Of a stretch of DNA of 64,000 nt, positions 8,170 through 18,221 are shown in pieces. This DNA comes from Tsuneonella mangrovi. Its GTDB lineage: Bacteria; Pseudomonadota; Alphaproteobacteria; Sphingomonadales; Sphingomonadaceae. Position numbers and translations under genes: made by a program. Location of the stretch: assembly GCF_002269345.1 (NCBI RefSeq), contig NZ_CP022889.1:2141001-2205000 (forward strand), in the 5' to 3' direction. Numbering within the stretch: position 1 is the stretch's first letter; the number at the start of each line of letters is the position of its first letter. A model generated the notes under the pieces. The model ran no database searches, was not told where the DNA came from, and saw nothing but the letters and a program-made list of their open reading frames with translations.

Positions 8170-8984
8170 TCAACCTCGACGCGCGAAGCAAGGATGCGGC
8201 GCAGGACGCTTCCGCTCCGAAACCGATTCTGCGTGAAACGAAGATCGACATTCGCGGTCTCGATTTCTTCTATGGCAAAAGCCAGGCGCTGCGCGGCGTG
8301 ACCCTGCCGATCCCGGAAATGGCAGTTACCGCGATTATCGGCCCGTCGGGCTGCGGCAAGTCGACCTTGCTGCGGACAATCAACCGGATTTACGAGCTCT
8401 ATCCCGAGCAGCGCGCCGAGGGGGAAATCATCCTCGATGGGCAAAACATCCTCGGCAAGGTCGACATGGCCGACCTGCGACGCCGGGTCGGTATGGTGTT
8501 CCAGAAGCCGACTCCGTTCGCCAGCTCGATCCGCGCCAACGTCGGATTCGCACTGTCGTATTACCAGAAGCTCTCGAAGTCCGAACTCGACGACCGGATC
8601 GAGGATGCGCTGAAGCAGGCAGCTCTGTGGGACGAAGTCAGCGACAAGCTCGACCAGAGCGCGCTGTCGCTATCGGGCGGCCAGCAGCAGCGGCTGTGCA
8701 TCGCGCGCACGATCGCAGTGAAGCCCGATGTGGTCTTGTTCGACGAGCCGACATCCGCGCTCGACCCGATCTCGACCGCCCGGATCGAGGAACTGCTGCA
8801 CGAACTGCGAGGCAAGTTCACGATCGTGATCGTCACCCACAACATGCAGCAGGCTGCGCGCGTTTCGGACAAGACGGCGTTCTTCCACTTGGGTGAGCTG
8901 ATCGAGTTCGACGATACGCTGCGGATTTTCACCAACCCTGCGAAGCCCAAGACGCAGGACTACATCACCGGCCGCTACGGCTGA
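8166..8984 (+). CDS. pstB: Phosphate ABC transporter ATPase PstB
   Basis: A 272-residue ATP-binding subunit. It has Walker [10 protein letters not shown], the Q-loop in VFQKPTPF, signature LSGGQQQR, Walker [13 protein letters not shown] and the H-switch TVIVTHNM-like stretch ([10 protein letters not shown]). The ATG overlaps the pstA stop (ATGA). The operon ends here. phoU, often the next gene, is not present: the following gene is on the other strand and convergent after 9 bases. Confidence 0.95.
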   Translation: MINLDARSKDAAQDASAPKPILRETKIDIRGLDFFYGKSQALRGVTLPIPEMAVTAIIGPSGCGKSTLLRTINRIYELYPEQRAEGEIILDGQNILGKVDMADLRRRVGMVFQKPTPFASSIRANVGFALSYYQKLSKSELDDRIEDALKQAALWDEVSDKLDQSALSLSGGQQQRLCIARTIAVKPDVVLFDEPTSALDPISTARIEELLHELRGKFTIVIVTHNMQQAARVSDKTAFFHLGELIEFDDTLRIFTNPAKPKTQDYITGRYG

Positions 8985-8993
8985 CGAACCGGG

Positions 8994-9920
8994 TCAAACC
9001 CCGCCGGGCGGAACCGTGTCCTGGCGTTCGATCGACAGCTTGTGTTCGCGATATGCGATGATCAGCCCGGCGGCAACGATCAGCGGCGCGCCGATCCAGG
9101 TCGACGCGGGCGGCAGGCTGGCGAACACCAGCCAGCCGAATAGCGTGGCCCAAATCAGCCCCGAGTAATCCATCACGATCACGCTCGAGACGGCCCCAAG
9201 CCGCAGGGCCGAGGTGAGCAGGAATTGTCCGAGAATTCCAGAGAGGCCCAGGCCCAAAAGGAGCGACCACTGGTAGCTCGTGTGGTGCCATTGCCCGACA
9301 AACGGCAGGAACAGCACCAGGACCGGCAGCGTGAACAACGCGAAGTAGAACACGATGATGATCGGTTCGTCGGTGCGGCTGAGGTCGCGGATCTGGATCG
9401 AGATCATCGCGATCATGAACGCGGCACCGAGCGCCACGGCGGCGCCGAACAGCGGAACGTGGCTATGCCCCGGCTGGGTCATGACGACTACTCCGGCAAA
9501 GCCGAGCGCCACTGCTGCCCAGCGGTACCTGCCGACCGTCTCCTTCAGCACCATTGCCGACAGGATCACTGCCCAGATCGCCGAAGTGAAGTTGAATGTT
9601 GTCGCTTCGGCCAGCGGCAGCAGCGTAACTGCACCAAAGTTGAGGAACATGCCGAGCAGCCCGTAGATCGCACGCTTGGCATGGACCTTCGGCCGGTGCG
9701 TCACGAGGCGTCGGGGCTGGCCCCTGAGGAGAAAAAATCCGGCGACGATCGGGACGGTCGGCAGCTGCCGCCAGAACAGGATTTCTGCAAGGTGCATCCC
9801 GCTCTGGCTGGCGAGTTTGACCAGCACCAGCATTATCGCGAGCGTGAATGCCGCGCCAAGGCGGACGACCAGTGCAAGGACCGGTCTCTGCCGGGGCGGA
9901 TCTGTCGACACCGCAGCCAC
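8994..9920 (-). CDS. DMT-superfamily (EamA) transporter
   Basis: About 308 residues and ten hydrophobic segments in two EamA repeats. The first is about residues 15-140, with VILSAMVLKETVGRYRWAAVALGFAGVVVM, given here by its EamA helix-turn-helix ends. The second is about 150-285. The family exports metabolites or amino acids across the inner membrane; the substrate cannot be read from sequence. GTG at 9920 or 9911 is the probable start. The open frame extends to 10127, but the extra residues are hydrophilic and unlike the family. Its upstream region is shared with the TonB-receptor operon. Confidence 0.8.
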   Translation of the reverse strand: MAAVSTDPPRQRPVLALVVRLGAAFTLAIMLVLVKLASQSGMHLAEILFWRQLPTVPIVAGFFLLRGQPRRLVTHRPKVHAKRAIYGLLGMFLNFGAVTLLPLAEATTFNFTSAIWAVILSAMVLKETVGRYRWAAVALGFAGVVVMTQPGHSHVPLFGAAVALGAAFMIAMISIQIRDLSRTDEPIIIVFYFALFTLPVLVLFLPFVGQWHHTSYQWSLLLGLGLSGILGQFLLTSALRLGAVSSVIVMDYSGLIWATLFGWLVFASLPPASTWIGAPLIVAAGLIIAYREHKLSIERQDTVPPGGV

Positions 9921-10097
9921 GGTAAGCGTTCGCGCTGGCGAGACAAGCGCGATGTGATGGCACTCGGATTCCACACAGCGATGCCTGTGCGAACGAATCG
10001 CGATCGAGAGCCGGCATCTGTCATCCAGCAGTGCGCCTTGCCGTGCGTTTGTGCATATTTCATCCACAGGCGATGGATAGGTATGCACCTTGACCAA

Positions 10098-10127
10098 GTG
10101 AACGTTCTCATCTAAGGGAACGTTCAC
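10098..10127. promoter_or_regulatory. Candidate LacI-family operator pair before the TonB-receptor operon
   Basis: Two copies of the 8-bp palindrome GAACGTTC occur at 10100-10107 and 10118-10125. Together they form a larger exact inverted repeat (GTGAACGTTC and GAACGTTCAC around 10 bases). A central CG is typical of LacI-family operators. The same element precedes the GH3 gene, and a LacI-family gene lies between the two. Confidence 0.65.
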
Positions 10128-10175
10128 TCAGGTTAGTCTGCGCCACGAGAGCGTGGGTCTTAGGGAGGGATTTCA

Positions 10176-13100
10176 ATGAGGGCTTTGCGTAGTAACGCGT
10201 TGGGTAAGCTTATGCTCGGCGCGTCGGTTCTTGCGATTGGTTCGGTGGCACAACCGGCCCTGGCGCAATCGACTCAGGGCAACAATCAGTCGAGCGACAG
10301 CAGCAAGGCTGCGTCGGATTCGACTGCGACGCCGGTCGATGATGTCATCGTTGTCTCGGGTATCCGGGCCAGCTTGCGCGAATCGATGAACATCAAGCGC
10401 GACGCGGTCGGCGTGGTCGATGCGATTTCCGCTGAAGACATCGGCAAGTTCCCCGATACCAACCTCGCCGAATCGCTCCAGCGCATCACCGGCGTCTCGA
10501 TCGATCGGTCGTCCGGTGAGGGTTCAAAGGTTACCGTGCGAGGCTTCGGGCCGGAATTCAACCTCGTACTGCTTAACGGGCGTCAGATGCCTGCATCCAG
10601 CCTGGGCGATTGTTGCTCGGCACCGGCATCGCGTAGCTTCGACTTTGCCAACCTTGCGTCCGAAGGCGTGGCTGCGGTCGAAGTTTACAAGTCCGGCCGT
10701 GCTTCGCTCCCGACCGGTGGCATCGGTTCGGTGATCAACATCATTACTCCGCGCCCGCTCGACAATGAAGGCATGCACGGCAGCCTGTCGGCCAAGCTGA
10801 CCGTCGACCACACCTTCTCCGGCACCAAGCCGACGCCTGAATTCTCTGGCATTTTCAGCGACACCTTTGCTGATGGCAAGGTCGGCATCCTCGTCGACGG
10901 CAACTATTCCAAGCGCAAAGCGAGTCTAGCGGGTTTCAGTGCCGGCTGGCGCGAAGGTTATCTCGGATCGGAGAACAATTGGGGGTCACTGCCGGTCGAT
11001 GCGAACGACTGGCGCGTGCTCTATGTGAACCCGAACCTGCTCAATCAGATCGACAATCGTCCTGGACCTAACGACATTTATCAGGTCACGCAGAATGCGG
11101 GCTATGACTTTACGAACATCAGCCGTGAGCGCATCAATGGTCAGGCGGTATTGCAGCTCCGTCCAGTGGATTCGCTGACCGCGACCTTCGATTACACGTT
11201 CTCGCAGTATACTCTCGATGCACGTACCAATAGCATTGGTGTGTGGTTCAACCATGTGAATACTTCGAGTTCATGGACCGATGGTCCAGTCGCCGGACCG
11301 AACTTCTACGCTGAACATTTTGGTGCCGGTGAAAACAAGGATCTCGCGATCACTGGTGCTGTCGCGGCCAACCGCAACATCAACCGGTCACTGGGCGGCA
11401 ACCTGAAATGGCAAGGGGACAGCGGTCTTCGCTTTGAACTCGATGCACATCATTCTACTGCAGAGAGCAAGCCGACAACTCCCTATGGCAGCAACATTGC
11501 TGTCGGAAGCGCCATTTACGGGATCGAAGATCAAAAGGTCGACTTCACCCATGCGATGCCGGTGATTTCCGTTTCGATGTATCCGGGCTCGGAAATCAAT
11601 GTCGGCAATATTAGACCGGCAGGTAACGCGTTCCGAAATGGCTATATGCGCGACCGGATCGATGAAGTGACCTTCAGGGGAGGATATGATTTCGATTCGG
11701 ATTTCATCGAAAGCCTCGATTTTGGTGCAACTTACACGGACAATTCGGTTCGTTCAGCGTACGGGGTGATTCAGAACGACACTTGGGGAGGCACTCTTTC
11801 GGCGGCTAATACTCCCGACAACCTCTTCACCATGACCAACTTGCCCAAAGATCTCTCGGGCATGGAGGGTTCGAACGATCCATCGATTATTCCTAATTAT
11901 TTCCAAGTCGACACGGTTGGCTTGATCAATCTGCTCGAGAACCAGTTGGGCATCTGCAGCTCGCCGATTACTGGAACGGCCGAGGCCGCCGGCAGCTGCT
12001 TGGCTAAGTATACAACCGACCGGCACATTGATGAGAAGACGACGGCGTTCTACGCCCAGTCGACACACAAGTTTGACGTCGGCACCGTCGGCGTTAATTT
12101 GCGCTTAGGCTTGCGCTATGAAAAGACCGACATCGACGCGACGACTATTCAGCCGTTGCCAATCGCGACTTTGTGGACTGGTGATAACGAGATTTCGATA
12201 CGGTACAGCCCGACCGAAACCCGCTCTGAATTCCTGAGTGGCAAGTACGATTATTGGCTACCGGCGATCGACCTCGATATCAAGCCGACAAGCGATGTGG
12301 TTTTGCGTGCATCGTATAGCCATACGATCACCCGACCTGATTACGGAAGCATGCAGAGTGGTCTCGAACTTGCATCGCCCATTCGCGTCGATGGTAGCAC
12401 TGCGGGTGTCGGCAATCCGAACCTCCTTCCTTACTTGTCGAAGAACCTCGATCTGTCGGCAGAATGGTATTATGGCCCCTCCAGCTACCTGTCGATCGGC
12501 TTCTTCAACAAGAATGTCAGCAACTTCATCACGTCGATTAACTACAACCAGTCAGCCTACGGCCTCACTAACCCGGCACAAGGCCCGCGCGTCGCCGCTG
12601 CACGAGCAGTGCTTGGCCAGAACGCATCTTACACCGACATTAGGGCCTGGATTAGTCAGAACTATCCGAATGCCTTGGATCCTACGACTGGTGCGATTAT
12701 GGGCCAGCCTGATGATCCGTTGGTCAACTTCCTGACTTCCGAAAAGATCAACAGCGATCAGACAGCGCGTCTTTGGGGTTGGGAGTTTGCCGTACAGCAC
12801 AGCTTCTGGGATACCGGTTTCGGCGCACTTCTGAATTACACGATCGTTAAGAGCGATACGAGCTACGACAACGCGCTACGCTACACAATCCCGCAGTTCG
12901 CGGTGACTGGTGTCAGTAACAGCGCGAACGCCGTGCTATTCTACGATAAGAACGGCCTCCAAGCTCGTATCGCTTATAACTGGCGTGACGGATTCTTGTC
13001 TGGTTACGGCTCAGATCCTTTTTACATCCAACCTTATGGCCAGTGGGATGCCAGCGCGAGCTACGACTTCGGCAACGGTGTGTCGGTGTTTGTCGATGGA

Positions 13101-13211
13101 ATCAACATAACCAATGCCGACCGGCGCGGGCATATGCGAAGCGACCAGAACGTCTACTTCGCGCAGCCAGGCTACGCTCGTTACTCGGCAGGCGTCCGCT
13201 TCAAGTTCTGA
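10176..13211 (+). CDS. TonB-dependent receptor, TIGR01782-type (carbohydrate uptake candidate)
   Basis: A 1011-residue outer-membrane receptor. A signal peptide ends in QPALAQ, with a TonB-box-like DVIVVSGIR near residue 58. The plug has the hallmark IGKFPDTNLAESLQRITGV and a GGIGSVINIITPRPL segment, and the barrel ends YSAGVRFKF, an aromatic C-terminus. This subfamily is common in sphingomonads and Caulobacter, often with sugar-utilisation genes. AGGGAGGG is the ribosome site. It heads an apparent operon with two halogenase-like genes, SapC and a cupin, though two hairpins separate it from them. It probably imports an oligosaccharide, perhaps a beta-glucoside given the GH3 gene. Confidence 0.92.
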   Translation: MRALRSNALGKLMLGASVLAIGSVAQPALAQSTQGNNQSSDSSKAASDSTATPVDDVIVVSGIRASLRESMNIKRDAVGVVDAISAEDIGKFPDTNLAESLQRITGVSIDRSSGEGSKVTVRGFGPEFNLVLLNGRQMPASSLGDCCSAPASRSFDFANLASEGVAAVEVYKSGRASLPTGGIGSVINIITPRPLDNEGMHGSLSAKLTVDHTFSGTKPTPEFSGIFSDTFADGKVGILVDGNYSKRKASLAGFSAGWREGYLGSENNWGSLPVDANDWRVLYVNPNLLNQIDNRPGPNDIYQVTQNAGYDFTNISRERINGQAVLQLRPVDSLTATFDYTFSQYTLDARTNSIGVWFNHVNTSSSWTDGPVAGPNFYAEHFGAGENKDLAITGAVAANRNINRSLGGNLKWQGDSGLRFELDAHHSTAESKPTTPYGSNIAVGSAIYGIEDQKVDFTHAMPVISVSMYPGSEINVGNIRPAGNAFRNGYMRDRIDEVTFRGGYDFDSDFIESLDFGATYTDNSVRSAYGVIQNDTWGGTLSAANTPDNLFTMTNLPKDLSGMEGSNDPSIIPNYFQVDTVGLINLLENQLGICSSPITGTAEAAGSCLAKYTTDRHIDEKTTAFYAQSTHKFDVGTVGVNLRLGLRYEKTDIDATTIQPLPIATLWTGDNEISIRYSPTETRSEFLSGKYDYWLPAIDLDIKPTSDVVLRASYSHTITRPDYGSMQSGLELASPIRVDGSTAGVGNPNLLPYLSKNLDLSAEWYYGPSSYLSIGFFNKNVSNFITSINYNQSAYGLTNPAQGPRVAAARAVLGQNASYTDIRAWISQNYPNALDPTTGAIMGQPDDPLVNFLTSEKINSDQTARLWGWEFAVQHSFWDTGFGALLNYTIVKSDTSYDNALRYTIPQFAVTGVSNSANAVLFYDKNGLQARIAYNWRDGFLSGYGSDPFYIQPYGQWDASASYDFGNGVSVFVDGINITNADRRGHMRSDQNVYFAQPGYARYSAGVRFKF

Positions 13212-13214
13212 GGC

Positions 13215-13271
13215 ACGCTTCCGGACGGGAGCGTAAGGTGGGGAGCCGTGCAGGTCGATTGCGCGGCTCCC
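13215..13271 (+). terminator. Two consecutive hairpins between the receptor gene and the halogenase run
   Basis: ACGCTTCC pairs with GGGAGCGT (13215-13234), and GGGAGCCG pairs with CGGCTCCC (13241-13271). Neither has a long T tract. They may stabilise the receptor mRNA or partly terminate it, giving more receptor than downstream enzymes. That role is inferred. Confidence 0.5.
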
Positions 13272-13309
13272 TATCTCGTTGGTCCGGGATTGTTTAGGCT
13301 TGCAAGATC

Positions 13310-14848
13310 ATGTCCGGACGAATCGCCAATGTTGTCGTCGTCGGTGGGGGGACCGCGGGCTGGCTTTCCGCCTGCTACCTTGCGGCTGCTCGACCCGATC
13401 TGTCGATCACGCTGGTCGAATCGCCCGACATCGCGACGATCGGTGTGGGCGAGGGCACCTGGCCGACGATGCGAGAAACCTTGTCGGCGATCGGAATTGG
13501 TGAAGCGGAATTCCTTCGCGAATGCGATGCGTCGTTCAAGCAGGGTTCGCGCTTCGACGGGTGGGTAAACGGCGATCCGCCGGACCGCTACTATCATCCC
13601 TTCTCAGCGCCGCCCGCAGTGGACGTGGCCGACCTGCTTTGCGCTTGGAACAAAGCGACAGAAGGGCGGTCTTTCGCTGAAGCGATGACCCCGCAATTGG
13701 CCGCGTGCGAGCGCGACCTCGCGCCGCGCCAGCGCGCCATGCCCGACTATACCGGGGCGCTCAATTACGCTTACCACCTCGATGCCGGGAAGTTTGCGGG
13801 CCTCCTCGCCCGGCATGGGACAAAGCGGCTCGGGATCTCCCGCTTCGCTGATACCGTCACAGCGGTGAAGCCCGGCGATGACCGCACGATTGCTTCGCTC
13901 TCGCTGAAGAGCGGCAAAGAACTTGCCGGCGACCTGTTTATCGACTGCACGGGCCAGGCCGCGCTGCTGATTGGTGGCCACTTCGGCGCGGAGTGGATCG
14001 ATCGCTCCGACGTGTCGTTCAATGACCGGGCGATTGCCGCGCAAGTGCCGGTCCCGCCCGACAGCGCGATTGCCTCGCAGACGGTTGGCACTGCCCATGA
14101 GGCCGGTTGGCTGTGGGATATTGCCTTGCCGCAACGCCGCGGGATCGGCTGCGTTTACAGTTCGCGGTTCATGGGCGACGAAGAGGCCGAGCGGGTGCTA
14201 CGCGAATATATCGGCCGCGCCATGCCCGGTAGCGAACCGGACACCATTTCCGTCCGCAATCTGGCATTCCCGACCGGCTATCGCGAGCATTTCTGGATCG
14301 GCAACTGTGTCGCGATTGGCCAGTCGGCGGGATTCATCGAGCCGCTCGAAGCATCGGCGATCGTCATGGTTGAGCTGTCGGTGCGGGCACTTGCCGCCAA
14401 CTTCCCGGCAACGCGCGGGTCACTGGCGTTTCACGCCAAGCGGTTCAACGACTTGTTCCAATATCGCTGGGAGCGGATCGTCGATTTCCTCAAGCTGCAT
14501 TATGTGCTCAGCGAGCGGACCGAGCCCTACTGGACCGCACACCGTGATCCGGCGACGATCCCGCCGCGCTTGGCGAAACTGCTCGAGCTATGGCGGGACC
14601 AGCCGCCTTCGGCATGGGACTTTCCCCAGGTCGATGAAGTGTTCCCCGCCGCTAGCCACCAGTTCGTACTCTATGGCATGGGCTTCCCGGCTCCCGCCAG
14701 CGTAGCACCTGCTGGCGCGCTCGGAGTGGCTGACGAGCAGCTTCGGCAGGTCGCTCAGCGGGCCCGGTCGCTGGCCTCGGTGCTGCCTGGGAACCGAACC
14801 TACTTTGCGGCTTCCGCCGCACCTTCGCTGGCCAGCGCGGCGACATGA
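13310..14848 (+). CDS. Flavin-dependent tryptophan-halogenase-like protein, first copy
   Basis: A 512-residue protein. The FAD-binding motif [10 protein letters not shown] is at residues 9-18. A halogenase-type GVGEGTWP follows. The catalytic-lysine position is filled by Lys77 in [12 protein letters not shown], and the glutamate segment is GFIEPLEAS. The WxWxIP motif of true halogenases is altered to WLWDIALP. No flavin reductase is nearby. Such genes recur in TonB-receptor sugar loci of sphingomonads and xanthomonads. Their substrate is unknown and halogenation is unproven. It is coupled to SapC by a 4-bp overlap. Confidence 0.88.
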   Translation: MSGRIANVVVVGGGTAGWLSACYLAAARPDLSITLVESPDIATIGVGEGTWPTMRETLSAIGIGEAEFLRECDASFKQGSRFDGWVNGDPPDRYYHPFSAPPAVDVADLLCAWNKATEGRSFAEAMTPQLAACERDLAPRQRAMPDYTGALNYAYHLDAGKFAGLLARHGTKRLGISRFADTVTAVKPGDDRTIASLSLKSGKELAGDLFIDCTGQAALLIGGHFGAEWIDRSDVSFNDRAIAAQVPVPPDSAIASQTVGTAHEAGWLWDIALPQRRGIGCVYSSRFMGDEEAERVLREYIGRAMPGSEPDTISVRNLAFPTGYREHFWIGNCVAIGQSAGFIEPLEASAIVMVELSVRALAANFPATRGSLAFHAKRFNDLFQYRWERIVDFLKLHYVLSERTEPYWTAHRDPATIPPRLAKLLELWRDQPPSAWDFPQVDEVFPAASHQFVLYGMGFPAPASVAPAGALGVADEQLRQVAQRARSLASVLPGNRTYFAASAAPSLASAAT

Positions 14849-15582
14849 CAGGACAACGCACGACGATGAGCAACCACCAGATCCTCAATCCGGCAGACCA
14901 TGGCGGCCTGCGGATCAATACCGAAGCCGGAACCGACATGGGCGATGCGGTGATGGCGAGCCTTGCGGTTCCCGCCGAGTTCCGGCGTCTGGCGTGCGAG
15001 TACCCGATCCTGTTTCGCCACGATTTGCAGTCCGATACCTTCTCGTCGCTTGCGCTGTTCGGTTTCGAGGACGGCGAGAACCTGTTTCTTGACGGGCGGG
15101 CATGGGATGCGAGCATCAAGCCACTGGCGATGGCGATCCAGCCCTTTTTGGTCGGGCGCGGACCCGATGACGCAGACACGGTGCAAGTGCATATCGACAT
15201 GGGCAGCCCGCGTATCTCGGCCACCGGCGAAGGTGTCCGCGTGTTCGATGACGCTGGCCAGCCGACCCCCTATGCCGAACAGATCATCGAGATGCTTGGC
15301 GCGCTCGATCAGGGCTATCGCGCCAGCTCCGCGTTTTTCGCCGCGCTCGACCGTTACGAACTGCTCGAGCCGTTTTCGATGGACGTCACGCTCGAAAACG
15401 GGATGCAGCATCGCCTGGTCGGCTACCACATGGTCGATGAAGCCAAGGTCGCATCGCTCGAACCCGGCGCACTGGCGGAACTGCACGCGGCCGGTCATCT
15501 GGCACCTTTGTTCATGGCGATGGCATCGCTGGGCAACCTTGGCAAACTGGTCCGGCGAAAGAACCGGCGGGTCAATGGCTGA
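14845..15582 (+). CDS. SapC family protein
   Basis: A 245-residue cytoplasmic-looking protein without signal peptide. It shows the SapC pattern of [31 protein letters not shown], and a C-terminal half with [17 protein letters not shown]. The family has no established biochemical role. It is nearly always reported beside halogenase-like and cupin genes in TonB-receptor loci. ATG at 14845 overlaps the upstream stop (ATGA); a second ATG at 14866 is possible. Its end overlaps the cupin gene by 8 bp. Confidence 0.85.
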   Translation: MTGQRTTMSNHQILNPADHGGLRINTEAGTDMGDAVMASLAVPAEFRRLACEYPILFRHDLQSDTFSSLALFGFEDGENLFLDGRAWDASIKPLAMAIQPFLVGRGPDDADTVQVHIDMGSPRISATGEGVRVFDDAGQPTPYAEQIIEMLGALDQGYRASSAFFAALDRYELLEPFSMDVTLENGMQHRLVGYHMVDEAKVASLEPGALAELHAAGHLAPLFMAMASLGNLGKLVRRKNRRVNG

Positions 15583-16603
15583 TATTTCTCCCAACCTCCT
15601 GGCCGATCTGCCGAAAGTCGCCGAGGAGCAAGTCGCTCCGGGCGAGCTCGACGCGCGGCTGAAGGGAGCGCGGGAACCGTTTGTGATCCGAGGGCTGGCG
15701 GCGGATTGGCCGCTGGTCCGTGCGGGACTTGAGAACAGTGCAGCGGCGCGGGACTATCTTGTCGCTCACGGGCGAGACCGGCAGTTCCCGGTCAACATCG
15801 GCCAACCCGGCGGTGGCGACCGGCTGTTCTACGACCATGCGATGAAGATCAACTTCCGGATGGCGACAGGCCCGCTGGACGCGATCCTCGATGGGATTGG
15901 TGCGAACGAGGACAAGCCCGACGCGCCGGTAATCTATCTCTCGTCGATCGACATGGGCGACTATTTCGATGGTTTGCGCGAAGCCAACAATCTCCCCTTG
16001 GGGGATCGCAAGCCGATCGAGAGCATCTGGATCGGCACGCGCACGCGGATTGCAGCGCACAACGACGTGCCCGATAACGTGGCGGTGTGCGCTGTCGGTC
16101 GGCGCCGGTTCACACTGTTCCCGCCCGAGCAGATGGCCAATCTCTATCCCGGACCGCTCGAGAGCACTCCGGCAGGCAGGCCGGTCAGCATGGTCGACCT
16201 GCGCGATCCCGATTTCGAGGCATACCCCCGCGCTCGCGCGGCGCTGGCCGCTGCGCAGATTGCCGAGCTCGAGCCGGGCGATGCGGTGTTCGTGCCCTCG
16301 CTCTGGTGGCATCACGTCGAGGGCCTTTCGCCGTTCAACATCCTGGTCAATTACTGGTGGCGTGACGTGCCGGGGTTTCTCGGCAAGCCCGAAGACGCGC
16401 TGTTTCACGCAATCCTGGCAATCAGGGACCTGCCCGAAGCCGACAAGGCCCAGTGGGAAGCGATTTTCGATCATTACGTGTTTCACAATTCGCCCGAGGT
16501 GATGAGCCACCTTCCGGCGGGCGCGCGCGGCATTCTTGCGCCGCTGACGTCGGAGACGGCTGGACAGATCCGGGCCAAATTGCTGCGAGGGCTTTCGCGA
16601 TGA
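15575..16603 (+). CDS. Cupin-like/JmjC-fold Fe(II), 2-oxoglutarate-dependent oxygenase candidate
   Basis: A 342-residue protein of the cupin_8/FIH-like type. REPFVIRGLAADWPL near residue 32 is the family's N-terminal signature. The iron site can be seen as HND in TRIAAHNDVPDNVAV (an HxD motif), with the second histidine in SLWWHHVEG. A basic GRRRFTLFPP strand lies between them. Members hydroxylate protein side chains, so a protein or peptide target is plausible. It overlaps SapC upstream (ATGGCTGA) and the second halogenase gene downstream (ATGA), implying coordinated synthesis. Confidence 0.85.
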   Translation: MADISPNLLADLPKVAEEQVAPGELDARLKGAREPFVIRGLAADWPLVRAGLENSAAARDYLVAHGRDRQFPVNIGQPGGGDRLFYDHAMKINFRMATGPLDAILDGIGANEDKPDAPVIYLSSIDMGDYFDGLREANNLPLGDRKPIESIWIGTRTRIAAHNDVPDNVAVCAVGRRRFTLFPPEQMANLYPGPLESTPAGRPVSMVDLRDPDFEAYPRARAALAAAQIAELEPGDAVFVPSLWWHHVEGLSPFNILVNYWWRDVPGFLGKPEDALFHAILAIRDLPEADKAQWEAIFDHYVFHNSPEVMSHLPAGARGILAPLTSETAGQIRAKLLRGLSR

Positions 16604-18114
16604 AGAAGGACACTATGACCAAGACGGGCAAGCAGCGGATCGTGATTGCCGGTGGCGGGACCGCTGGCTGGATGACCGCCGCACTGCTCGCCGACACGAT
16701 GGGTCACGTGATCGACCTGACGCTGGTGGAATCCGATGCGATCGGCACGATCGGCGTTGGCGAAAGCACAATCCCGCCGATGGTCCTGTTCAACCGACTG
16801 CTCGACATTCCCGAAGCCGATTTCATGCGCGCGAGCCAGGCGACCTTCAAGCTCGGCATCATGTTCGAGAATTGGAAGGATGTCGGCGAGAAATACTTCC
16901 ACTCGTTCGGGACGGTGGGCAAGGATCACTGGTCGGCCGGGTTCCAGCATTTCTGGATGCACGGGCTGACCAAGGGCCATGACCAGCCGTTCGAAGAATA
17001 TTGCCTCGAGCTCAAGGCGGCGCTGGCAGGCAAGTTCGCGCACTTGCCCGACGAACGATTGAACTACGCCTATCAGCTCGATTCGGCACTTTACGCCAAG
17101 TACCTGCGCAAGAAGGCGGAAGCAGCCGGCACTACCCGGATCGAGGGCCGCATCGGGCGCGTCGAACTCGACTCGGAGAGCGGAGATATTGCCGCGCTTA
17201 TTCTCGATGGAGACCGGCGGATCGAAGGCGACCTGTTTGTCGACTGCACCGGCTTCCGCGCGCTTCTTATCGAAGGGGCTCTGCACGCCGGGTTCGACGA
17301 CTGGACACATTACCTGCCGTGCGATTCGGCGATCGCGATCCAGACTTCGAGCGTACGCGCGCCGGTGCCCTATACCCGGGCGATTGCGCACGATGCGGGC
17401 TGGCAATGGCGGATCCCGCTCCAACACCGGCAGGGCAATGGTATCGTCTATTGCAGCCGCTACCTCGACAAGGACACGGCACTCGAGCGGCTGCTCGGTT
17501 CGATCGAAGGCGACAAGCTGACCGAACCCAACGTGATCCGCTACACCACCGGGGTCCGGCGCCATCAGTGGCTGCGCAATTGTGTCGCGATCGGGCTGTC
17601 GGGCGGATTCATGGAGCCACTCGAATCGACCAGCATTCACTTGATCCAGCGCGCTGCGCTCAAGCTCATGCGGATGCTTCCGGCTGGAAAAGTGAGCCCG
17701 CGCGACGTGGCCGAGTTCAACGAGCAGCAATTCACTGAAATGGAGCAGATAAGGGATTTCCTGATCCTCCATTACAAGGCGACCGAGCGCCGCGACAGCG
17801 CGTTCTGGAGGCACTGCGCGACAATGGACATCCCCGACTCTCTCGCCCAGAAAATCGAGTTGTTCCGCGAGACCGGGCGGGTGTTCCGCAAGAACGACGA
17901 GCTGTTTGCCGAGACCAGCTGGTTGCAAGTGATGATGGGGCAGGGGATCGTGCCCCAGACATACCACCCGGTTGCTGCGAAGTTGCGCGATGAGGAACTG
18001 GAGCGATTCTTGCGCAGCATTCGCGAAGGCGTCGCCAAGACCGTTGCAGGCCTGCCCGATCACCAATCGTACATCCAGCGCTATTGCGCGGCAGCTGAGG
18101 CGCAGGCGGCGTGA
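16600..18114 (+). CDS. Flavin-dependent tryptophan-halogenase-like protein, second copy
   Basis: A 504-residue paralogue of the first halogenase-like gene. It has FAD motif VIAGGGTAGWM, GVGESTIPP, catalytic-lysine candidate Lys84 in ATFKLGIMFENW, an intact WxWxIP motif (WQWRIP) and GGFMEPLESTSIH with the expected glutamate. It therefore keeps more halogenase hallmarks than its partner. The ATG at 16600 overlaps the cupin stop and is preceded by GCGAGG. Substrate and true chemistry are unknown. The gene ends the operon; a LacI-family gene follows after 107 bases. Confidence 0.9.
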   Translation: MKKDTMTKTGKQRIVIAGGGTAGWMTAALLADTMGHVIDLTLVESDAIGTIGVGESTIPPMVLFNRLLDIPEADFMRASQATFKLGIMFENWKDVGEKYFHSFGTVGKDHWSAGFQHFWMHGLTKGHDQPFEEYCLELKAALAGKFAHLPDERLNYAYQLDSALYAKYLRKKAEAAGTTRIEGRIGRVELDSESGDIAALILDGDRRIEGDLFVDCTGFRALLIEGALHAGFDDWTHYLPCDSAIAIQTSSVRAPVPYTRAIAHDAGWQWRIPLQHRQGNGIVYCSRYLDKDTALERLLGSIEGDKLTEPNVIRYTTGVRRHQWLRNCVAIGLSGGFMEPLESTSIHLIQRAALKLMRMLPAGKVSPRDVAEFNEQQFTEMEQIRDFLILHYKATERRDSAFWRHCATMDIPDSLAQKIELFRETGRVFRKNDELFAETSWLQVMMGQGIVPQTYHPVAAKLRDEELERFLRSIREGVAKTVAGLPDHQSYIQRYCAAAEAQAA

Positions 18115-18221
18115 GAAGCCGGATGGTGGTTCAAGTGGTGCCGACCCATCCGGCCCGCCCGGGCAATTGCGCATTGCTCGGTTTAAACGCTAATTGCGAT
18201 TTCAAAGGGGGGATCTAGCGG

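Noticed and set aside
9925..10127. N-terminal extension of the DMT transporter
   Set aside because: The extra residues are His/Arg/Cys-rich and hydrophilic, unlike EamA proteins, and the region holds the operator pair.
18180..18221. LacI autoregulatory operator
   Set aside because: GGTTTAAACGC before the LacI gene lacks the GAACGTTC core of the other two sites.
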